Positions 9,601-18,268 of a stretch of DNA of 64,000 bases are shown here, one piece after another. Origin of the DNA: an uncultured Faecalibacterium sp. (GTDB lineage: Bacteria > Bacillota > Clostridia > Oscillospirales > Ruminococcaceae); NCBI GenBank assembly GCA_934524985.1, contig CAKSYT010000001.1:1-64000 (forward strand). Reading direction: 5' to 3'. The notes below the pieces were generated by a model, which made no database searches, was not told the origin of the DNA, and was given only the letters and a program-made list of their open reading frames with translations. The position numbers and the translations under genes were made by a program. Positions within the stretch are counted from its first letter, which is position 1; each line of letters starts with the position of its first letter.

Positions 9601-10137
9601 ATGAACATCAAGGGTCATTTTGAGACCATCACCCGGCACAAGCTGCTGGTGATGAAATACTGCTTTGAATGCGGGCTGTATGAGCAGGGCCTTGCCCACG
9701 ACCTGAGCAAGTACAGCCCCACCGAGTTCATCCCCGGGTGCATCTACTATCAGGGCGACCACAGCCCCAACGAAGCCGAGCGCGCAGCCAAGGGCTACAC
9801 CTCGGCGTGGTTGCACCACAAGGGGCGCAACAAGCATCATCTGGAATACTGGATCGATTACAGCACCACCAAGACCGGCCTGACCGGCATGAAGATCCCC
9901 CTGCGGTATGTCTGCGAGATGGTGTGCGACCGGGTGGCGGCAAGCCAGATCTATCTGGGCGACAAATACACCGATGCCTCTGCATGGGAGTACTACCAGC
10001 GCAGCAAGGATCACTACCTGATGCACCCGGAGACCCGCGCCCTGCTGGAAAAGCTGCTGAAAATGGTGCGGGACCTCGGGCAGGAGCGTACCTTTGCCTA
10101 CATGAAATTCCTGCTTGGCTGCGAAAACGATTACTGA
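9601..10137 (+). CDS. DUF5662 family protein
   Basis: A 178-residue soluble protein with conserved His/Asp positions (FETITRHKLLVMKYCFECG, AHDLSKYSPTEF, WLHHKGRNKHHLEYW) typical of the DUF5662 family, whose pattern recalls HD-type metal hydrolases. The function is unknown. It begins 4 bp after the glycosyltransferase stop with GGAGGGAATAACAGC upstream, so it is the last gene of the polysaccharide operon; a strong terminator follows. Confidence 0.8.
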   Translation: MNIKGHFETITRHKLLVMKYCFECGLYEQGLAHDLSKYSPTEFIPGCIYYQGDHSPNEAERAAKGYTSAWLHHKGRNKHHLEYWIDYSTTKTGLTGMKIPLRYVCEMVCDRVAASQIYLGDKYTDASAWEYYQRSKDHYLMHPETRALLEKLLKMVRDLGQERTFAYMKFLLGCENDY

Positions 10138-10144
10138 ACCCGAA

Positions 10145-10178
10145 GGGCTGCTGCACAGACTGTGCGGCGGCCTTTTTT
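10145..10178 (+). terminator. Rho-independent terminator of the polysaccharide operon
   Basis: GGGCTGCTGCACA and TGTGCGGCGGCC pair around GAC, followed by TTTTTT. Confidence 0.85.
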
Positions 10179-10225
10179 GCGCGAACTGCTGAAATTTTCT
10201 GGAAAAACTTTAGGACTTCTGTGCA

Positions 10226-10255
10226 TTGACAAAAATGTAAAAGTAACGGTAAAAT
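10226..10255 (+). promoter_or_regulatory. Promoter of first lipoprotein
   Basis: TTGACA (10226-10231), 18 nt spacer, TAAAAT (10250-10255), about 70 nt ahead of the gene at 10326. A similar arrangement precedes the third lipoprotein. Confidence 0.55.
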
Positions 10256-10325
10256 GGAGGAAAGCAGGCTTGGAAAACGTCCGGGCCGCATAGGATAGTA
10301 TCTGACTGAGAAGGAGGCATGAAGC

Positions 10326-10829
10326 ATGAAATTGTTCAAGAAACTGGCGGCTGCCGTACTGGTGGCGGCTCTGGCACTGATGATGGTGGGCTGCGGCGGC
10401 TCCAAGACAGGCCTTGCCCAGCAGGTCAAGAATGCTGTCTCGGATGATGCTGTTATGACCGGCAAGCAGGCCACGAACAGCAAGGACCTGGATGCCTTGG
10501 CCGCAAAGCTGCTGAGGGAGCTTAATAACGAGATCGCTGCTTTGGACGAAGGCGAAGATTGGCCGGATCTGAAGGAACTGCTGAATGATGAGAAGTTCCT
10601 GCAAAAGGTCGGCATTGACCCGGAAACGGATGCTTATGCGCTCTCCTTGGCGAGAAACACGAGTTACCTCAGCAATACCATGAATCAGCTTAAGCCTTTT
10701 GAGATTGCAGGGGATCTTATGGAGGGTTATACTCCAATCGGCAATCCTCACATCGGAAGCAAATTTGAGTTTGGTCTTGCCATCGGCACGCTTGACGGCG
10801 AGAACTGCGTGCTTATGATCAGGAAATAA
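10326..10829 (+). CDS. Putative lipoprotein, tandem paralogue 1
   Basis: A 167-residue secreted lipoprotein: basic MKLFKK start, hydrophobic stretch, and lipobox-like MMVGCGG with the acylated Cys near residue 23. I do not recognise the mature domain. It shares the signal sequence and the central pattern (LLNDEKFLQKVGIDPETD) with the next gene (LLRNEKVIAAAGIDPATT), so the two are duplicates that diverged. RBS GAAGGAGG. It is preceded by its own promoter. Confidence 0.75.
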   Translation: MKLFKKLAAAVLVAALALMMVGCGGSKTGLAQQVKNAVSDDAVMTGKQATNSKDLDALAAKLLRELNNEIAALDEGEDWPDLKELLNDEKFLQKVGIDPETDAYALSLARNTSYLSNTMNQLKPFEIAGDLMEGYTPIGNPHIGSKFEFGLAIGTLDGENCVLMIRK

Positions 10830-10949
10830 GAGCGTTCGGGCTGTGACAGCCCTTACGGGAGCCCCGAGACCGGAACGGTATATTTACAAGATGCGGCCTG
10901 CAGCAGCTGCCCTGGCAGATCCATTGCAGGCTGCGGCAAGGAGGAAACG

Positions 10950-11501
10950 ATGAAACTGTTCAAAAAATTGGCAGCCGCCGTGCTGGCCGCTGCACTGGCA
11001 TTAACGATGGTAGGCTGCGGCGGCGGCAATAGCTACGCCATGCAGGACGAGCTGCTGAAATTTACGATCGATCGAATGACAGACAAAGGCTATACTGCGA
11101 CCCACACCAAAAAGGCAGATGAAATGGCAGCAGCACTGCTGGCAGCCGCCAATACGGCCGCTGCGCAGAAGGAAAACGAGGGCATCGATGCCAAGACTCT
11201 GCTGCGGAATGAAAAGGTTATAGCGGCAGCCGGTATCGACCCTGCAACAACGCCCTACAAGTTCAACCTGATCGACGGCGACGTTCAGTTCAAGAGCAGC
11301 GGCTGGATGGGCGAGTTCCTGAAGATGCAGTGGATTGGGGAGGCCACGAACACCAACGAATTTTATCAAATCGGCATGTACCGCCCCAGTTACGATGATA
11401 AGATCGAGATCGGCGCAGCTACGCACAAGATCGGCGATGAGAACTATATCCTGATCCTGCTCACCTATACGCCGACTACGACCCCTGTAAATCCCCTTTG
11501 A
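10950..11501 (+). CDS. Putative lipoprotein, tandem paralogue 2
   Basis: A 183-residue lipoprotein whose signal peptide (MKLFKKLAAAVLAAALAL, lipobox TMVGCGG) is nearly the same as in the gene before it. The mature part is recognisably related but diverged, ending in an ILILLTYTPTTTPVNPL strand. Function unknown; surface exposure is likely. RBS AAGGAGGAAACG. A strong terminator sits just after the stop. Confidence 0.75.
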   Translation: MKLFKKLAAAVLAAALALTMVGCGGGNSYAMQDELLKFTIDRMTDKGYTATHTKKADEMAAALLAAANTAAAQKENEGIDAKTLLRNEKVIAAAGIDPATTPYKFNLIDGDVQFKSSGWMGEFLKMQWIGEATNTNEFYQIGMYRPSYDDKIEIGAATHKIGDENYILILLTYTPTTTPVNPL

Positions 11502-11512
11502 TATGCACCCCG

Positions 11513-11546
11513 GGCTGCCGCACACAGGCTGTGCGGCAGCCTTTTT
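11513..11546 (+). terminator. Rho-independent terminator
   Basis: GGCTGCCGCACA pairs with TGTGCGGCAGCC, followed by TTTTT. Confidence 0.9.
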
Positions 11547-11590
11547 GCGCATGAACAAATATTTCTTCCATATTTTGGCGCATCTGCCCA

Positions 11591-11620
11591 TTGACAGCGC
11601 ACCGCGGCAGGGGATAAGAT
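11591..11620 (+). promoter_or_regulatory. Promoter of third lipoprotein
   Basis: TTGACA (11591-11596), 18 nt, TAAGAT (11615-11620), with the same spacing as the promoter at 10226. Confidence 0.5.
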
Positions 11621-11669
11621 GAAACTGGGGAGCAACGCGCTCCGATAAGAAGAAAGCGAGGGACCACAG

Positions 11670-12269
11670 ATGAAGCTTTGGAAACGATGGACGGCAGCGG
11701 TCCTTGCAGCTGCAATGGTGCTGCTGCTTCTGGCAGCCTGCGGGCCCTCCGGCCCTTCCGCGCCGGATGCGCCGGACAAGCCGGGCAGCAGCGAAACCGG
11801 TAAAGACCCCGAGAACGAAAAGACCGAGGCGCAGAAGGCGGCTGCGGTGGTGGAAGCACTGAATGCAGTGCGCAAGAGCTACGGCAAGGAGACTCCGCTG
11901 AAGCTGAACGAGCAGGCCTGTGCGATCGCCAAGGAGATGGCACAGGTGCAGCTGGATGGCGTCAATGGCAAGTACGGCAAGGAGCCGACTACCAACACGG
12001 ATTATATTGATGCCTGTGCAAAAGTCCGCAACAAGAAGGTGGACAAAAAAGCATCGATCGGTTTTGGCGCACTGCAGGGCGCTTACCCGGATGCGAAGCA
12101 GTTCAAAAAGTGGGCAGTCAAGACAGAGGGCGCGAGCGCAGAACGCAACAATGCACTGGTCAAGAGCGACAGTGCCACCCTTGTGGGTGTGGGCGTTGTG
12201 CAGAACACCGACCCCGCAACAATGAAAGATATCCCCTTTATGGTGGTCGTGATGACCTACGGAGTGTGA
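11670..12269 (+). CDS. Putative lipoprotein with CAP/SCP-like domain
   Basis: A 199-residue lipoprotein with lipobox LLAACGPS (Cys near residue 27), then a low-complexity Pro/Ser/Glu linker. The folded part starts VVEALNAVRKSYGKETPLKLNEQACAIAKEMA (core LNEQACAIAKEMA), which resembles the first helices of the CAP/SCP superfamily (cysteine-rich secretory, antigen 5, PR-1). The late pattern SATLVGVGVV...FMVVVMTYG fits the CAP end strands. The CAP call is moderate. It is the third of three consecutive lipoproteins, with its own promoter and terminator. Confidence 0.75.
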   Translation: MKLWKRWTAAVLAAAMVLLLLAACGPSGPSAPDAPDKPGSSETGKDPENEKTEAQKAAAVVEALNAVRKSYGKETPLKLNEQACAIAKEMAQVQLDGVNGKYGKEPTTNTDYIDACAKVRNKKVDKKASIGFGALQGAYPDAKQFKKWAVKTEGASAERNNALVKSDSATLVGVGVVQNTDPATMKDIPFMVVVMTYGV

Positions 12270-12272
12270 GCA

Positions 12273-12305
12273 AACGCCGCTGACGGAAAGTCAGCGGCGT
12301 TTTTG
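12273..12305 (+). terminator. Terminator of third lipoprotein
   Basis: ACGCCGCTGAC and its complement GTCAGCGGCGT around GGAAA, followed by TTTTTG. Confidence 0.85.
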
Positions 12306-12323
12306 TGTGGTCTGCCGGACGAT

Positions 12324-12377
12324 GCAAAAACACCCCGGCCGGGCGATTTTACTGCCTGACCGGGGTGCTGTTTTTGC
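12324..12377. terminator. Bidirectional terminator between convergent genes
   Basis: GCAAAAACACCCCGG pairs with CCGGGGTGCTGTTTTTGC, with A-runs and T-runs at both ends. It serves the small - strand gene at 12387. Confidence 0.7.
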
Positions 12378-12386
12378 AAGAAATAA

Positions 12387-12512
12387 TTACTGCTCGTTTT
12401 CGTAGATCTTGATATAGCGCGGGGCGCTTTTATCCTGCCAGAACAGCAGAATGGCGGTCAGGGCGACAGCCAGTGTGGTGAGGACGGCGAGCAGAGCTTT
12501 GAGAACTTTCAT
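12387..12512 (-). CDS. Small single-span membrane protein, 41 residues
   Basis: A 41-residue peptide: MKVLK, one hydrophobic helix (about residues 5-27) and a charged tail ending YIKIYENEQ. I do not recognise a family. Support comes from AAGGAGG at ideal distance from the ATG at 12512, a - strand promoter and a terminator right after the stop. Longer in-frame starts upstream have no ribosome site. Confidence 0.65.
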   Translation of the reverse strand: MKVLKALLAVLTTLAVALTAILLFWQDKSAPRYIKIYENEQ

Positions 12513-12578
12513 GGTTTGGTGCCTCCTTGTGAAGTTCGGGAGCGGAGCGGGGGACGTTCCGCCTGTCATGTTAGGTAT

Positions 12579-12607
12579 AGTATAGCATATTCCCGCAGTA
12601 AAGGCAA
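12579..12607 (-). promoter_or_regulatory. Promoter of the 41-residue membrane protein
   Basis: On the - strand, TTGCCT (12607-12602), 17 nt spacer, TATACT (12584-12579). Confidence 0.6.
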
Positions 12608-12715
12608 ACGGCAGAAGGGGGAGAACAAAAAGAAAAATACGGTGGTTAGTCAAAACTAATTGACGAAAACGAATAAGAAAGTTCAGGAAAATTCATCATT
12701 TGGGGCGTGATGTCG

Positions 12716-12743
12716 TTGACTTCCCGCGCCAAAATGATACAAT
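12716..12743 (+). promoter_or_regulatory. Promoter of the rnf operon
   Basis: TTGACT (12716-12721), 16 nt, TACAAT (12738-12743), about 90 nt ahead of rnfC. Apart from this and the - strand promoter at 12579, the 320 bases between 12513 and 12832 hold no gene. Confidence 0.6.
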
Positions 12744-12832
12744 AAGTGTGTTAAGCAGCTGCTGTCCCTGTACCAGTGCGCCTGCATGGGCGAGGGGATG
12801 GCAATTCAAGCAGAATGGGGGATTTGAAATCC

Positions 12833-14149
12833 ATGTTGAACAAGCTGAAACGTGCGGCGCTTGGCGCGCATACGCCGCATGACAAGGCAACTGCTGCAAG
12901 CAAACCTGTCCCGATGCCTCTGCCCGCGCAGGTACGCATCCTTATGAGCCAGCACATTGGCGCACCCGCCAAGGCGCTGGTGAAAAAAGGCGATGAAGTG
13001 TTCGTCGGCACCAAGATCGGTGAGGCGGGCGGCTTTGTCTCCGCAAACATCCACTCCAGCGTTTCCGGTACGGTAGCTGCAGTGGAAGCTTTCCGTCTGT
13101 CCAATGGCCGTATGTGCGATTCTGTTGTCATCAAGACCGATGGCAAGCAGACCGTAGACCCGGCTGTCAAGGCACCGGAAGTCACTGATAAGGCCAGCTT
13201 CCTTGCTGCCGTGCGTGAGTGCGGTCTGGTCGGTCTGGGCGGCGCAGGCTTCCCCACCGATGTGAAGCTGCAGCCCAAGCAGCCGGTGGATACCCTGCTG
13301 ATCAACGCCTCCGAGTGCGAGGTGTGGCTGACCAGCGACACGCAGGAGATGCTGGAGTGCAGCGATGATATCATTCGCGGCATCAAGGCTGTGCTGCAGT
13401 ATACCGGCATCCCGAAGTGCATCATTGGTATTGAGAACAACAAGCCCGAGTGCATCGACCTGCTGTGCAAAAAGACCAAGGACGACAGCGCTATCGAGGT
13501 AAAGCCCCTGCCCAGTGTCTACGGCACCGGCGCAGAGCTGATCCTGATCGAGAAGTGCCTCGGCCGCGAGGTGCCCCACGGCGGTCTGCCCGCCGATGCA
13601 GGCGCTATCGTGATGAACGTGACCAGCGTTTCCACGCTGGGCAAGTATCTGGCTACCGGTATGCCGGTGGTCCAGCGTACCATCACCGTGGACGGCGATG
13701 CCTGCGCAAAGCCCCAGAATGTTGTTGTGCCCGTGGGTACCGCCTATCAGGACATTCTGGACTATGTGGGCGTCAAGGGCGAGCTGGGCAAGGTGGTTGC
13801 CGGCGGTGCCATGATGGGCCCCGCTGTGGAGAACCTTTCCTATCCCACCACCAAGACCACTTCCGGTCTGATCCTGCTGAGCAAGGCAGCTGCACAGCCC
13901 GCACAGGTCAACCCCTGCATCCGCTGCGGCCGCTGCGTGGAGTACTGCCCCATGGGTCTGGAGCCCGTGGAGGTCAATCAGGCCTACGCCGCCCGCGATG
14001 TGCAGGAGCTGGGCAAGCTGCACGCTGACTACTGCTTCAACTGCGGCAGCTGCTCCTTCGTCTGCCCGGCAAAGCGCCCGGTCACCCAGATGATGAGTCT
14101 GGCCAAGGCCTTCTATCTTGGCGAAATCAAAAAAGGAGGCAATAAGTAA
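12833..14149 (+). CDS. rnfC: Rnf electron transport complex subunit C
   Basis: RnfC is the peripheral NADH/flavin-binding subunit of Rnf, which couples reduced ferredoxin oxidation by NAD+ to ion pumping. The protein shows the GLGGAGFPTDVKL nucleotide-site loop, NASECEVWLTSD, and two C-terminal [4Fe-4S] motifs (CIRCGRCVEYCP and CFNCGSCSFVCPAKRP). The ATG at 12833 is chosen because GGGGGA lies 10 nt upstream; starts at 12776 (GTG) and 12815 (ATG) are in frame but poorly served. The stop overlaps the rnfD start as TAATG. First gene of rnfCDGEAB. Confidence 0.93.
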   Translation: MLNKLKRAALGAHTPHDKATAASKPVPMPLPAQVRILMSQHIGAPAKALVKKGDEVFVGTKIGEAGGFVSANIHSSVSGTVAAVEAFRLSNGRMCDSVVIKTDGKQTVDPAVKAPEVTDKASFLAAVRECGLVGLGGAGFPTDVKLQPKQPVDTLLINASECEVWLTSDTQEMLECSDDIIRGIKAVLQYTGIPKCIIGIENNKPECIDLLCKKTKDDSAIEVKPLPSVYGTGAELILIEKCLGREVPHGGLPADAGAIVMNVTSVSTLGKYLATGMPVVQRTITVDGDACAKPQNVVVPVGTAYQDILDYVGVKGELGKVVAGGAMMGPAVENLSYPTTKTTSGLILLSKAAAQPAQVNPCIRCGRCVEYCPMGLEPVEVNQAYAARDVQELGKLHADYCFNCGSCSFVCPAKRPVTQMMSLAKAFYLGEIKKGGNK

Positions 14150-15108
14150 TGGATACGAAGCTTATTGTTTCGGCTTCCCCGCACGTCCGCAGTGACGAGA
14201 CCACCCAGAGCCTGATGGCTAACGTGATCGTTGCACTGTGCCCCTGCGTGGTTGCCTCTGCGATCATTTTCGGCGTGCGCGCCCTGCTGGTCACCGCCGT
14301 TTCCGTGGTGGCTTGTGTGGTCTTTGAGTGGCTGTACTGCAAGCTGCTGAAGCGCCCGAACCCCATCAGCGACCTGTCCGCTGTGGTCACCGGCATCATT
14401 CTGGCCATGAACGTGCCCGTGGGCATGCCCATCGGTCAGCTGATCATCGGCGATCTGGTGGCTATCATCGTTGTCAAGCAGCTGTTCGGCGGCATTGGCA
14501 TGAACTTTGCAAACCCCGCTCTGGTGGGCCGTATCGTGCTGTTTATCAGCTTTGCAGGCTCCATGAATAAGTGGGTGTTCCCGGATGCAGCGGTGGATCA
14601 GCTGTCCAAGGCTACCCCGCTGGCTGTGGCAGATCCCTCCAAGCTGAGCCTGCTGGACCTGTTCATGGGCATCCACGGCGGTGTGCTGGGCGAGACCTGC
14701 GCACTGGCTATCGTGCTGGGCCTGATCTATCTGGTGGCTACCAAGACCATCAGCATCGCCATTCCGGCTTCCTACGTTGGCAGCGTGTTCGTGTTCTACC
14801 TGATCGCTACCAAGGATCTGCACACCGCACTGGTTGCCGTGCTGAGCGGCGGCCTGCTGTTCGGTGCTGTGTTCATGGCTACCGACTACGTTACCAGCCC
14901 CTTTACCCTGAAGGGCAAGCTGGTGTACGGCGTGTGCCTTGGCATCGTTACCTTTGCTATCCGCTATTGGGGCAGCTACACCGAGGGCGTGTCCTTCGCA
15001 CTGCTGTTCATGAACCTGTGGGTCCCGTACATCAATGATCTGACCCGTCAGACCCCGTATGGCTATGTGAAGCCTGCAAAGAAAGCGAAGGAGGGTGCTG
15101 GCAAATGA
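14149..15108 (+). CDS. rnfD: Rnf electron transport complex subunit D
   Basis: A 319-residue membrane subunit with about nine to ten helices. It carries the covalent FMN attachment region (FMATDYVTSPFTLKGK, the Thr in VTSP being the expected site) and the NPALVGRIVLFISF segment typical of RnfD/NqrB. It overlaps rnfC by one base and rnfG by four (ATGA), showing tight translational coupling. Confidence 0.95.
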   Translation: MDTKLIVSASPHVRSDETTQSLMANVIVALCPCVVASAIIFGVRALLVTAVSVVACVVFEWLYCKLLKRPNPISDLSAVVTGIILAMNVPVGMPIGQLIIGDLVAIIVVKQLFGGIGMNFANPALVGRIVLFISFAGSMNKWVFPDAAVDQLSKATPLAVADPSKLSLLDLFMGIHGGVLGETCALAIVLGLIYLVATKTISIAIPASYVGSVFVFYLIATKDLHTALVAVLSGGLLFGAVFMATDYVTSPFTLKGKLVYGVCLGIVTFAIRYWGSYTEGVSFALLFMNLWVPYINDLTRQTPYGYVKPAKKAKEGAGK

Positions 15109-15659
15109 GTAAGACTGCAAATTCCAGCTGGGAAACCACCGGTAAGCCCATCGTTGTGCTGACCGTCATCTCTCTGATCGTCAGCCTGCTGCTGGCTCTG
15201 GTGAACGGCATGACCGCTCCCGTTATCAAGGAGAACACCCGCCGCACCACCCTGGCTGCTTATGTCAGCGTGATGCCCTCTGTTTCGGACGCAGCTACGC
15301 TTGAGGAAGTTACCGATTACACCACCGCCAACGTTACCGGCGTGGTAAAGGCTCCCGATGGCGGCATTGCCATCAAGGCCGAGGAAAAGGGCTTTGACGG
15401 CGGCATCCTGACCGTGATCATGGGCTTTGACGCCAACGGCGCCGAGACCGGCATCTGGGTGGACGCTTCTACCCAGACCAAGGGCATCGGCTCCAATGTG
15501 TCCACCGATGACTATCTGGCACAGTTCAACGGCATGGACGGCACCAAGAACATTGTGATGAATCAGGATTTCGATGCGTACAGCGGCGCAACCATTTCGT
15601 CCACCGCTCTGTTTGCTGCCATCAATGACTGTATCAACTGCTTCAACGAGCTGGCATAA
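15105..15659 (+). CDS. rnfG: Rnf electron transport complex subunit G
   Basis: A 184-residue protein with one N-terminal membrane anchor (about residues 14-34) and an extracytoplasmic FMN-binding domain. The covalent flavin site is seen in DAYSGATISSTAL, where Thr of SGAT is the usual acceptor. The order CDGEAB is the one found in most Rnf operons. Confidence 0.95.
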   Translation: MSKTANSSWETTGKPIVVLTVISLIVSLLLALVNGMTAPVIKENTRRTTLAAYVSVMPSVSDAATLEEVTDYTTANVTGVVKAPDGGIAIKAEEKGFDGGILTVIMGFDANGAETGIWVDASTQTKGIGSNVSTDDYLAQFNGMDGTKNIVMNQDFDAYSGATISSTALFAAINDCINCFNELA

Positions 15660-15676
15660 AAGGAGGTTGGTAAGAA

Positions 15677-16342
15677 ATGGCACAAGAAAATAAGTCCAAG
15701 GTAAGCATCCTTACCAACGGCATCATCAAAGAAAACCCTGTTCTGCGTCTGGTTCTGGGCACCTGCTCCATTCTGGCCGTTACCACGGCAGTTTCCAACG
15801 CACTGGGCATGGGCGCAGCCTTCACCTTCGTGCTGGTGTGCTCCAATATCATGATCTCCCTGCTGCGCAAGGTGATCCCCGGCAAGGTGCATCTGCCCTG
15901 CTACATCGTTATCATTGCAGGCTTCGTGACCATCGTGCAGATGTTCATGCAGGCCTACATGGAAAGCCTGTACAACGCACTGGGCGTGTTCCTGCCCCTG
16001 ATCGTTGTCAACTGTATCATTCTGGGCCGTGCTGAGATGTTCGCCTGCAAGAACAATGTGGTGGATTCCGCACTGGACGGCGTGGGCATGGGCCTCGGCT
16101 ACACCCTCACCGCTACCCTGATGGCCTCCATCCGTGAGATCCTGGGCAGCGGCACTTGGCTGGGCTTCCAGGTCATCCCGGAAAGCGTTGCCAAGGTGTC
16201 CATCATGACGCAGGCTCCCGGCGCTTTCTTCTGCTACGGCATCCTGATGGCAGGCTGCATCTGGCTGGAAGGCAAGCTGGACGCGCGCATTGAGCGCAAG
16301 AGCTGCTGTGATCTTGACAATCTGAAGAAGGAGGCGGAATAA
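15677..16342 (+). CDS. rnfE: Rnf electron transport complex subunit E
   Basis: A 221-residue membrane subunit with about six helices, with the family motifs NGIIKENPVLRLVLGTC, VNCIILGRAEMFA and GMGLGYTLTA. RnfE and RnfA are antiparallel homologues that together hold a membrane iron-sulfur centre; VNCIILG carries the conserved Cys. RBS AAAGGAGG lies before the ATG. Confidence 0.95.
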   Translation: MAQENKSKVSILTNGIIKENPVLRLVLGTCSILAVTTAVSNALGMGAAFTFVLVCSNIMISLLRKVIPGKVHLPCYIVIIAGFVTIVQMFMQAYMESLYNALGVFLPLIVVNCIILGRAEMFACKNNVVDSALDGVGMGLGYTLTATLMASIREILGSGTWLGFQVIPESVAKVSIMTQAPGAFFCYGILMAGCIWLEGKLDARIERKSCCDLDNLKKEAE

Positions 16343-16343
16343 G

Positions 16344-16976
16344 ATGCTCGTCAAACTCGCTGCGATCTTCTTCAGCATGATCCTTGTCAACAACTATGTG
16401 CTGGTGAAGTTCTACGGTATCTGCCCGTTCCTGGGCGTTTCCAAAAAGCTGGATTCCGCTGTCGGTATGTCCGGTGCTGTCATCTTTGTTATGTTCATGG
16501 CAACGGCCGTTACCTTCCCCATCCAGATCTTCATCCTTGAACCGGCAGAGCTGGGCTATCTGCAGACCATTGTGTTCATTCTGGTCATCGCTGTGCTGGT
16601 GCAGTTCATCGAGATCTTCCTCAAGAAGTACATCGTTGCACTGTATAACTCGCTGGGCGTTTATCTGCCCCTGATCACCACCAACTGCTGCGTGCTGGCC
16701 GTGACCATTCTGGTCGTGGGCGACTACGGCGCAGATGTGGCTGCACACGGCTTCGGCTACGCCTACATCGAGGCTCTGATCTGCGCCATCGGCGCAGGCT
16801 GCGGCTTTATGCTGGCCATGGTCATGTTCAGCGGCGTGCGTAAGCGCGTGGAAGCCTGCGATCCCCCGGCACCCTTCAAGGGCCTGCCCATCACCCTGAT
16901 CGCAGCTGCAATCACCAGCCTGTCCTTCATGGGCTTCGGCGGCATCGTCGAAAACCTGTTCAATGTTACGCTGTAA
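16344..16976 (+). CDS. rnfA: Rnf electron transport complex subunit A
   Basis: A 210-residue membrane subunit with six helices, homologous to RnfE in inverted topology. Conserved segments include NNYVLVKFYGICPFLGVSKK (with a Cys in GICPF) and LPLITTNCCVLAVTILV (conserved Cys), the ligands of the membrane-embedded cluster. It starts one base after the rnfE stop. Confidence 0.95.
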   Translation: MLVKLAAIFFSMILVNNYVLVKFYGICPFLGVSKKLDSAVGMSGAVIFVMFMATAVTFPIQIFILEPAELGYLQTIVFILVIAVLVQFIEIFLKKYIVALYNSLGVYLPLITTNCCVLAVTILVVGDYGADVAAHGFGYAYIEALICAIGAGCGFMLAMVMFSGVRKRVEACDPPAPFKGLPITLIAAAITSLSFMGFGGIVENLFNVTL

Positions 16977-16991
16977 GGGAGGAACAGGACT

Positions 16992-17891
16992 ATGAATATT
17001 GTATCTGCTGTTATCCTGTGCACCATCGTGGGCGCTGTGGGTGCTATCATTCTGGTAGCTGCCGCAAAGTTCATGGCGGTGGAGGAAGACCCCCGCATTG
17101 AGGAAGTTTCCGCCTGTCTGGCCGGCGCAAACTGCGGCGGCTGCGGCTACGCAGGCTGTGCCGACTACGCCAAGGCTGTTGTTCTGGACGGCGTGCCCTG
17201 CGACAAGTGTGCACCCGGCGGCCCCAAGGCTGCCGCTGCCATTGCCAAGATCATGGGCGGCGAGGCAAGCGCCGTAGAGAAGAAGGCTGTTGTGCAGTGC
17301 CAGGGCAGCTCCGAGCACTGCAAGCCCGCCTACGACTACAAGGGCATCCAGACCTGTGCTGCTGCGGCAGCCCTGTACGGCGGCCCCAAGACCTGCTCCT
17401 TCGCCTGCATCGGTCTGGGCGACTGCACCAAGGTGTGTAAGTTCGACGCCATCCACATCGTGGACGGTGTGGCCAAGGTGGACAAGGACAAGTGCACCGG
17501 CTGCGGTGCCTGTGCCAACATCTGCCCCAAGCAGGTGATCATGATCGACGCTGCTGGCCCCCGCAAGCCGGTGGTCATGTGCTCCAACAAGGACAAGGGT
17601 GCTGTGGCCAACAAGCTGTGCACCACCTCCTGCATCGCCTGCGGCATGTGCGAGCGCACCTGTAAGTTCGACGCCATCCATGTTGTGGACGGCGTAGCAC
17701 GCGTTGATTACGACAAGTGCAAGGGCTGCGGTATGTGCGCCCAGAAGTGCCCCAAGCACATCATCCTGTTCCCGCTGAAGGACGACCCCAATCCCCCGAA
17801 GCCCGTGGTGAAGCCCGCCGCTCCCGCTGCTGCCCCCGCAGCAAAGCCGGAGACCAAGGCTGAGGCAAAGCCCGAGACCAAGGCAGAGTAA
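16992..17891 (+). CDS. rnfB: Rnf electron transport complex subunit B (ferredoxin-like)
   Basis: A 299-residue subunit that receives electrons from ferredoxin. It has one N-terminal membrane helix, the CAGANCGGCGYAGCADYA cluster motif, and further [4Fe-4S] motifs (CIGLGDCTKVCKFDAI, CTGCGACANICPK, CIACGMCERTCKFDAI, CKGCGMCAQKCPK). The C terminus is a repetitive Pro/Ala/Lys/Glu tail (KPETKAEAKPETKAE), probably flexible. Last gene of the operon; a terminator follows 11 bp later. Confidence 0.95.
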   Translation: MNIVSAVILCTIVGAVGAIILVAAAKFMAVEEDPRIEEVSACLAGANCGGCGYAGCADYAKAVVLDGVPCDKCAPGGPKAAAAIAKIMGGEASAVEKKAVVQCQGSSEHCKPAYDYKGIQTCAAAAALYGGPKTCSFACIGLGDCTKVCKFDAIHIVDGVAKVDKDKCTGCGACANICPKQVIMIDAAGPRKPVVMCSNKDKGAVANKLCTTSCIACGMCERTCKFDAIHVVDGVARVDYDKCKGCGMCAQKCPKHIILFPLKDDPNPPKPVVKPAAPAAAPAAKPETKAEAKPETKAE

Positions 17892-17901
17892 ACTGTAAAC
17901 C

Positions 17902-17936
17902 AAAGCCCGCCGTGCGCACTGCCCGGCGGGCTTTTT
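17902..17936 (+). terminator. Terminator of the rnf operon
   Basis: AAAGCCCGCC pairs with GGCGGGCTTT, followed by TTTTTG. Confidence 0.88.
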
Positions 17937-17946
17937 GTGTAAAAAT

Positions 17947-18254
17947 GATTGGGAATGCCCTCCGCTTCGCTCTGGGCAAAATTTAAGGAAAGATTATTTC
18001 AGATTTCGGCAAAACGGAACGCCTGCGGGCGTTCCGTTTTGCCATTTTCACGAGAAGGGTCGCAATGGTAAACTGCATTTGCAGCGCCGCTTCCTTTGGA
18101 AGCGCGGCGCTGCGGAGTGCGTTACTGTTTGCCTTCACAGCCCCTCCCGTGAAAAAGTGGTTCAGAAACGTCCGCAGACGTTTCTGAACCACAAATTATA
18201 ATACTATTTTCCGCTGAAGATGCCCAGAGCGCAAGCGGAGGGCATTTCAAATCG
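17947..18254. repeat. Two head-to-head copies of the CCGCAGA-loop hairpin repeat
   Basis: The left copy is reversed (hairpin 18008-18043, loop CTGC, with its AT-rich tail running left to 17947). The right copy is forward (hairpin 18159-18190, loop CGCA, tail to about 18254). Between them lies GC-rich palindromic sequence including GCAGCGCCGC...GCGGCGCTGC (18079-18115). The pair fills the gap between rnfB and birA; no gene is seen here. Confidence 0.7.
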
Positions 18255-18268
18255 TCCTCTTCCCCCGT

